From an uncultured Planctomycetaceae bacterium (lineage in GTDB: Bacteria > Planctomycetota > Planctomycetia > Planctomycetales > Planctomycetaceae): 64,000 nucleotides of DNA. Position numbers and translations under genes: made by a program. Below are positions 63,309 to 64,000 of this stretch, piece by piece (the first letter of the stretch is position 1; every line of letters begins with the position of its first letter). Under the pieces are notes generated by a model. The model searched no databases, was not told the origin of the DNA, and saw only the letters and a list, made by a program, of their open reading frames with translations. The stretch spans positions 62,001 to 126,000 of the forward strand of contig CALSLT010000007.1 of the NCBI GenBank assembly GCA_943787265.1, given 5' to 3'.

Positions 63309-64000
63309 CACCCGCCGCAACCTCCACATCCTCCTCCGCCGCCGCCACCGCCACCGCCACCACAACTTCCACCTCCGCCACCGTCACCACCTGAGCAGCC
63401 ACCGCCACTCCATCCTCCACTAAGACCTCCGAATTTGTCGACGGTCGCAATACTATAAATCACAAGAACGAGCACGCCGGCCAGAATGAATGGCGCCCAG
63501 CCGAGCAGGAAAAAGAGACTGAAGGAGAGTCCCATTCCTATTGCTGGAAACACTGGAAAGAAACAGCGTGCGAGCACTGATTGTTTGCCATTTCGCATCA
63601 CTGAATTAGTCCCAAGAAGAATCAGCACGCTGCCGATCACCATACCGAGAATCAGTAGCCCGAACCGATGCAGATCATGTTGAAGTCCCAGGACTATTCG
63701 AACCACGCCAGTGCCAAAGAATATCGAGGCGGGAATCACTGCCGCTCGCATCGACAAGCAGCTCCGTAAGAGTTCGGCGCTGATCCAGTAGATTGCAAAA
63801 AGGCAGGTGTAGAGCCCAAGAAACTGCGGTCCGTTCAAACCAGTTGAGCAGTAGTAAACCGACAGCGCAACGGCTGCCAAGAGCAATCCGGCTCCCATCA
63901 TAGCTTGAATGGAACCGCCTTGAGTATTTGAGTCACTCCCGGCTTCCGAGGCTGACTTGAGTTTTCTGCTTGATGTTCCTGGCGTATCGACCTGAAGTTG
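63308..64000 (-). CDS. TIGR04222-like membrane protein with Gly/Cys-rich tail (5' end outside window)
   Basis: At least 230 residues; the frame is open to the right edge, and an internal ATG at 63901 is a possible but weak start. It has five to six membrane helices; GLNGPQFLGLYTC near the first ones resembles the TIGR04222 family. The C-terminal 37 residues are nearly all Gly with Ser, four Cys and one Asp, ending GGCGGCGG. The stop overlaps the ATG of the MNIO gene. Family knowledge: such Gly/Cys-rich tails occur next to DUF692 enzymes. A membrane-tethered substrate is inferred. Confidence 0.7.
   Translation of the reverse strand, partial: QLQVDTPGTSSRKLKSASEAGSDSNTQGGSIQAMMGAGLLLAAVALSVYYCSTGLNGPQFLGLYTCLFAIYWISAELLRSCLSMRAAVIPASIFFGTGVVRIVLGLQHDLHRFGLLILGMVIGSVLILLGTNSVMRNGKQSVLARCFFPVFPAIGMGLSFSLFFLLGWAPFILAGVLVLVIYSIATVDKFGGLSGGWSGGGCSGGDGGGGGSCGGGGGGGGGGGCGGCGG

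Noticed and set aside
63192..63458. Proline-rich plus-strand frame
   Set aside because: It is the antisense of the Gly-rich tail and the start of the MNIO gene.

Overview
The window looks like chromosomal DNA of a planctomycete, probably Planctomycetaceae/Gimesiaceae-like; the genus is not determined. The evidence is family content: a PVC-type haem-binding HEAT protein, a DUF1549/DUF1553 protein, a sulfatase, an ASPIC/UnbV FG-GAP protein, an NHL protein, a neutral-ceramidase-like protein, FHA/SpoIIE signalling and many secreted proteins of unknown role. About 50 protein genes are supported. There is no rRNA gene, CRISPR array or intact tRNA; the only tRNA sequence is a truncated 3' half of tRNA-Ala.

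Layout. 1-1180: 3' end of a haem-binding HEAT protein. 1185-8518: a MoxR/DUF58 membrane gene cluster (RDD, SpoIIM-like, DUF58, MoxR, DUF4350, DUF4129, polytopic membrane protein). 8649-20148: BtuF-like binding protein, esterase/beta-propeller fusion, PhyH dioxygenase, secreted hydrolase, sulfatase and a giant TPR/FG-GAP/ASPIC protein. 20467-26827: RND pump coupled to a phospholipase-D-like nuclease, a FemAB/GNAT-like enzyme and an RlmM-like methyltransferase. 27098-32428: sigma-54 activator, small membrane protein, soluble histidine kinase, DUF1549 protein and a lipoprotein with an (EGEAAA)8 tail. 32630-41792: thioesterase, hisC, vsr, isochorismatase-like hydrolase, PfkB kinase, NHL protein, pyruvate kinase, pgpA and a HEAT protein. 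41819-50593: DinG-like helicase, FHA-GAF-SpoIIE phosphatase, a probably inactive HtrA homologue, a membrane-anchored HtrA-HEAT protein and a zinc-ribbon-like small protein. 50632-54060: a ketosynthase lacking its catalytic Cys, DUF1499 and a ceramidase-like protein. 54059-57711: a GT39 glycosyltransferase whose coding sequence carries three parS sites, followed by parB. 57833-60682: Cys-rich secreted protein, Hsp20 behind a sigma-54 promoter, DUF1415 and a cold-shock protein. 61374-64000: tRNA-Ala fragment and integration-type junction, then DUF2063, a DUF692 (MNIO) enzyme and a membrane protein with a Gly/Cys-rich tail that runs off the right edge.

The two most interesting loci are the parS cluster at 55058-55235 (three identical 16-bp palindromes exactly 81 bp apart, in frame in a membrane-protein loop, 1.5 kb upstream of parB) and the right-end locus 61961-64000, which resembles a RiPP-type system: an MNIO and its DUF2063 partner overlap each other and a membrane protein whose Gly/Cys-rich tail is a plausible substrate. 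Other notable points are two pseudoenzymes (a ketosynthase with Cys to Glu and His to Asn; an HtrA with Ser to Ala and Asp to Glu), a near-consensus sigma-54 promoter upstream of hsp20, and several palindromic intergenic elements.
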